Shown one piece after another: positions 59,865 through 64,000 of a DNA stretch of 64,000 nucleotides. The notes under the pieces are model-generated. The model did no database searches. It was not told where the DNA came from and worked only from the letters and a program-made list of their open reading frames with translations. Numbering within the stretch: the stretch's first letter is position 1; each line of letters begins with the position of its first letter. Source of the stretch: Dromiciops gliroides (taxonomy: Eukaryota > Chordata > Mammalia > Microbiotheria > Microbiotheriidae); the NCBI RefSeq assembly GCF_019393635.1, contig NC_057862.1, positions 701,471,825 to 701,535,824 on the forward strand, written 5' to 3'. The position numbers and the translations under genes were made by a program.

Positions 59865-60761
59865 TGTGGAAATTTATTTTGATTTGGGGACCCTACCTTT
59901 AGGCTGAGATTAGAAAGCCTTAGGCCCTCAGGGTCTCTCCCCCTCCTCCTCAGCTTCAGCTGAGTGAAAAAGCCCCGTGGGCTATACAAGACGCCAGGTC
60001 AGACAGCTGGGGGGGGGGGAAGCCCCCAGCTTCCTCCGACCTGAGCAGAGCTATCTGAAGGATCCCGGATGGCCTGTGCTGAGGCATAAGGCTCGAGAGC
60101 ACCCCCCCCCCCCAGCTGCAGCTCTGGCTGGCGGATTAACTTGGTCTGTGGGGGCAAAGGAAGCCCCGAGATTTGAGTGGAGAGAAGAAAAGGTATATAT
60201 AGACCTGGGAGTTAGATAGAAAAAGGAGGAAGAAGACTAGAGGGAGACGGACTAGATAGAGAGACAAGATTAAGGAGAGATCGGCTGACTAGAGCGAGGA
60301 CGGACTAGGAGAGAGGCTGACTAGAGAGGAGCTGGGACAAGGACGGAGGAGAGTTTGGCTCGGAAAAGGAGAGACGGGTCTGACAAGGTTACAGGCCTTA
60401 ATACAAACCAGGGAAAGTGTAACATGCCCTGAGGCCGGAGGCGGCCAAGGCCCTTATTATATTCAAGAAGCTCAAGGTGCAGCAGGTGCGAAAGAGATGG
60501 CAGGAAAGCAGTCAGGTTGTACTTTATTTCCCTGTATTCCTAATTTGAAATAGTATCTAATAAATAAACTCTGCTTGGATTATTTGGTTAAGAGGCTTCT
60601 TAATCTTTAGTCTATCAGTTTGGGAGCAGTGTGGTGGAACTTTATAAACGGCCCATATTAAATTAACGAAGTCAGATAGCCAAATAGTCAAAAGTCCCCA
60701 GTTTAGTCCTCCAGTCAGATTAGCCCCCCAAATTAGGCCAGTCATTTAAAATATTCCAACA
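59865..60761 (+). mobile_element. Solo LTR, same family as 43,303-44,466
   Basis: 897 bp from TGTGGAAATTT to CCAACA, flanked by ATTC on both sides (59,861-59,864; 60,762-60,765). It shares GATTTGGGGAC, CTGTACAAGACGCCAGGTC-like and CAGACAGCTGGGGG blocks with the LTR in the copy 2 intron. TATATATAG at about 60,192 and AATAAA at about 60,560 are in + orientation. GA-rich repeats lie at 60,215-60,375. Confidence 0.88.
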
Positions 60762-61343
60762 ATTCCATAATGACAGAGGAATGGACATTGGTTCAGGGAC
60801 CACAAAGAAAAGATATAAACCCAAATGGAGACTTGAATGACATAATAAATAATGACTGAGTCAAAGAACAAATCACAGAGATTCTAACTTTGTAAAAGAA
60901 AATGATAATGACTAAACCACATGCCATAATTTCTGGCTTTCAGGTAAAGAAGTCCCAAGGAGAAAAACATATCCTCACAATTTTACTTTAAGAATACACA
61001 AAAAAGATTAATAAACTAAATATGCATTTTGAAAAATTAGAAAAGTAAATAAACCTAAAATAGGCACAAAAGATGTTAAATTGGAACGGAAAGAGATAAA
61101 TTGGGAACAAAAAAATAAAAATGACAAAACTAAAAATGAATCCTTTGAAATGACTAATAAAGTTGAGAAAACTCTTGGCTAATCTGATTAAAAGGAAGAG
61201 AGTAGAAAATCAAATCAACAACATAGCAAAAGACAAAGGTAAAATCACAACATCAGAAGAAATAAAAAAGAATAATTAGAATATAATTTGCACAGTTTTA
61301 TTCTAAAGAAAGTGAAGGCAGAAAGGAAAGAGGCATATCTCCA

Positions 61344-61371
61344 AAACCCTAGCCCTAACCCTAACCCTAAT
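61344..61371 (-). repeat. Short interstitial telomere-like repeat
   Basis: Four consecutive CCCTAA-type units, one with a substitution (CCCTAG), inside L1 debris. Confidence 0.8.
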
Positions 61372-61587
61372 GCTATCCAACTGGAAGAAGACACAAGAAT
61401 GCTATCAAATATATAAAGAACAGTATCCATACTTAATCACTAATTTCCCCAAATAAGAAAGTATCCTACCAGAATCCTTTAGAGACAAACATAGACCTAA
61501 TACCCAAACCAAGGAAAGCCCAAACAGAACTACAAGCCAATATCATGAACATTGCCCCACCACCAAATTTTAAACAAAAACCTATCA

Positions 61588-61751
61588 AGGGGCAGCTAGG
61601 TGGCACAGTGGATAGAGCACCGGCCCTGGAGTCAGGAGTACCTGGGTTCGGATCCGGCCTCAGACACTTACTAGCTGTGTGACCCTGGGCAAGTCACTTA
61701 ACCCCAATTGCCTCACTAAAAAACAAACAAACAAACAAACAAACAAACAAA
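61588..61751 (+). repeat. MAR1/WSINE1-type SINE
   Basis: Full-length with an (AAAC)n tail of about seven units; an imperfect CCTATCAA duplication flanks it. Confidence 0.93.
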
Positions 61752-62560
61752 ACCCTATCAAAATGACTACAATGGATTATCCAACCAATCCTTTATTATG
61801 ATCTAGTGGAATTCATACGAGGGATGCAAGGAAAATTCAACAAAAGGAAAATGATGAATATAATTAATCACATTCAAACTTAAAAAATCCAAACCCACAT
61901 AATCATTTCAATAGATAAAGAGAAAGCTTCAAAGTACAACACTCTTTTATGCTAAAAATATAATCAGTATAGGCTTTATGAGACAATTATCAATATCTTA
62001 AAAACATCTATGTAAAACCAAAAGTATCACATGAAATGGGATTAGATTAGAACCTTTTCCAAGAAATGCTGGAGTCAAGCAAGCATAGTTACTGTCTTCA
62101 GGCTTCTGGAAATGCTATCAATAGTACTAAGATGAGCAATGAATTAAAGGAATAAAAACAGGTAAAGAGCTTACACTATCCTCACTCACTGATATGATGG
62201 TTTACTGGGAAAATCCTAACAAAGATAACAAACGAGACAATGAGTAGCTTAAGCTAAGTTGCAGATTACAAAATGAATCTTCAGAAGTTAATAGTATTCC
62301 TAGATAGTAACAAAGTTCAAGAAGGAAAAATCACATTTAAAATAAGTAAAATCTGCATGATATCTGGAATTCAACCTCCTAAAGCACACAAAAAAGTTGC
62401 GTAGATTCAATTACAAAGCAATCCTCAAAGAAGGGACAGACCATCTAAAAGCTGGAAGAATATTCAGTGTTTATGGATAGGTTCTGTCGATATAATAAAA
62501 GTGACAGTACTACCCAAAATAATTTACACTTTTAATGCTATACTAATGTCATGAGTGAAA

Positions 62561-63414
62561 TTTTACAAAAAGGGTCATGCTGGCGAAGACCTTAGTTCAC
62601 ATCCAACCTCAGACACTTAAGAGCTGTGTGACCCTGGGCAAAATGCCTTAACATCTGTCTCAGTTTTCTCAGTTTATGTCCACTGAGGATAATGTCTCTG
62701 GGATGGCAGAGTGAGAGAAAGCCATTCATTGAACTCTCTATTCCCAACAGTTCTGGACAATGTTCTAGACCAAATCCTGATGGGGAAAACCAAGGAAACT
62801 AGACAGTCTTGGTATAGCAGGAGCAGGAGTGGAGGTAAGGGAGGTCTGTGGACTCTGGGGACAAGTCTAGTGAGGAAGACACTGCACAAGGAGCATGCTA
62901 TGCAGTAGGGCAAGAAGACTCACCCACATGAGACAACTACAACAGCATGGCTGCCACTGGCACCTTTGTTACCCTCTACCCAAACCCAGGTCACATGACT
63001 AGGGTCAAGGAAATCTGTGTGAAGCAGTGAAATTCCTGGGTCAGGAGATCCTGGGAAATGAAGCAAGGACATTTGGAAGCTAGCAGAAGCAGGGATGTCG
63101 TTTGCACCTCGGGTGCCAAGCAGGGTCTTGCTCCAAGCCCAGCCTGCATTGCTATAACTAGGGCAGGAATCTCAGAATAAAGGGGACTCTGCATTTCTGC
63201 CTCTGTGAATTAGTCAGCAGAGCTTATTAGCAAGGTGATTCTCAGAGTGTAAAGTGAGGTAACTTTCTTTAGATATGGCCAATGAGAAATTTTGTTTAGC
63301 TTGAATACATACATTCTGTAACAGAGGATTATATTTTTCTTGCTTTCTCAATAGGAGGGCAGAGCAGAAAGGGAGGGGAAAGAAGGCTTATTTTTGTTGT
63401 CAAAAGCAATTCAA
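62561..63414. other. Unassigned with MIR remnant
   Basis: 62,580-62,690 resembles a diverged + MIR (CTCAGACACTTAAGAGCTGTGTG). The rest has no recognised feature; ORFs under 80 codons are unsupported. Confidence 0.5.
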
Positions 63415-63574
63415 GGGGCAGCTAGGTGGCACAGTGGGTAAAGCACCAGCCCTGGAGTCAGGAGGACCTGAGTTCAAATCCAGCCTCAGACACTTGACAC
63501 TTACTAGCTGTGTGACCCTGGGCAAGTCACTTAACCCCAAATGCATCACCAAAAAAACCCCCCAAAACCCCAAA
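63415..63574 (+). repeat. MAR1/WSINE1-type SINE
   Basis: Full-length, near consensus, with a C/A-rich tail. Confidence 0.93.
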
Positions 63575-63691
63575 CCCATTATTATTAGACACTTAAACAA
63601 GTAAATAATGGAAATAAAATTCTAGCTTTAAAAAAAAAACAAATTTCAAATTTGTAAAAAAAAAAGGAAACCAATATTTTTGCCCTGATCT

Positions 63692-64000
63692 TCTTTCCTC
63701 TCTTCCTTTTCTGTATTGTTGTTCGCATATTATTAGTCAGCAAAAGTTATTATGTTCTTTTTACTGTTCCATCAAGGAAACATTCCGTTTCTTGAGGAAG
63801 CAAAGGGGGGAAATGTGGTAAAATATGAAAGTTTTTAACAGTCGGTTAGGATAAGTGAAAGACGCCAGTTTTTCAAGGACCACCCTTTTGGGGAGGAGAT
63901 GAACAGTCCGCCTGCTGCGCATGTCAGACTGCCTGCCGGGTACAGTGCGCCTGCTGCGCATGTCAGACTGCCTGCCAGGTACAGTGCGCCTGCTGCGCAT
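63692..64000 (+). mobile_element. 3' end of a second OTU-family retrovirus, cut by the window edge
   Basis: 63,692-63,799 matches the reverse complement of 49,106-49,210 with few differences, the polypurine tract is at 63,800-63,813 and the 3' LTR starts at 63,814 (TGTGGTAAAATATG), running past the window end. It is opposite in orientation to the main element. Homology to the main element stops abruptly left of 63,692, so the internal region is deleted, recombined or different. The LTR differs from the main one at a few positions, including one U3 repeat unit. Confidence 0.9.

Larger units (their letters stand above)
60762..62560 (+). mobile_element. Degraded L1 ORF2 region
   Basis: A-rich + strand sequence with recognisable ORF2 RT-region stretches (about 61,480-62,060: caaaccaaggaaagc, ggaattcatacgagggatgc) but stops in all frames. 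It is interrupted by the SINE at 61,588-61,751. Confidence 0.65.

Overview
The window is mammalian and almost certainly marsupial nuclear DNA. More than fifteen copies of the tRNA-derived MAR1/WSINE1-type SINE (element ends GGGGCAGCTAGGTGGC and AGTCACTTAACCCC) and marsupial-style L1 debris fill it. Coding information is in split, spliced genes and retroelements; nothing bacterial or CRISPR-like is present. I cannot decide between an Australian marsupial and an opossum from sequence alone.

Layout. (a) 1-15.0 kb and 35.9-57.2 kb are two copies of one tandem segmental duplication, each carrying a KRAB zinc-finger repressor gene on the + strand: a 127-nt KRAB-A exon, a 96-nt KRAB-B exon and one large C2H2 exon (25 intact fingers at 11,230-13,499; 28 at 44,946-47,473). 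The reading phases of the three exons match. The middle of the introns is nearly identical between copies, the flanks less so, and the finger arrays differ in finger number and order. (b) 15.0-35.9 kb between them is mostly repeats: L1 and L2 fragments, an inverted relic of a third KRAB-ZNF locus with a stop-containing KRAB-B exon (18,598-18,690), a decayed gammaretrovirus-type env with a downstream LTR (20.47-21.79 kb), and a GC-rich block at 23.5-24.4 kb that could be the promoter/5' exon region of the second ZNF gene. (c) 48,509-56,961 is a nearly complete class I (gammaretrovirus-like) endogenous retrovirus on the - strand. (d) 57.2-64.0 kb holds more LTRs, degraded L1, and at the window edge the 3' end of a second, oppositely oriented member of the same retrovirus family.

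The most remarkable object is the retrovirus. It has 583-bp LTRs that look identical base for base, a 4-bp target duplication (GGAA) confirmed by the empty site in the other paralog, a tRNA-Arg-like primer site, a polypurine tract, gag, protease, reverse transcriptase, RNase H and integrase. Fused in frame to the C-terminus of integrase is an OTU-family deubiquitinase domain, closest by eye to host OTUD3, with the catalytic Asp, Cys and His all present. There is no env; a short ORF with one hydrophobic segment sits in that position. Gag carries a strongly hydrophobic N-terminal segment and lacks a myristoylation glycine. gag and pro are in the same frame separated by a single TGA, as expected for stop-codon readthrough. 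A second in-frame stop (TAA) breaks the reverse transcriptase.

How the parts fit: KRAB zinc-finger genes commonly silence retroelements, and here a very young retroelement carrying what appears to be a captured host ubiquitin-editing enzyme lies antisense about 1 kb downstream of the stop codon of a recently duplicated KRAB-ZNF gene. That juxtaposition is observed; any functional link is inference.
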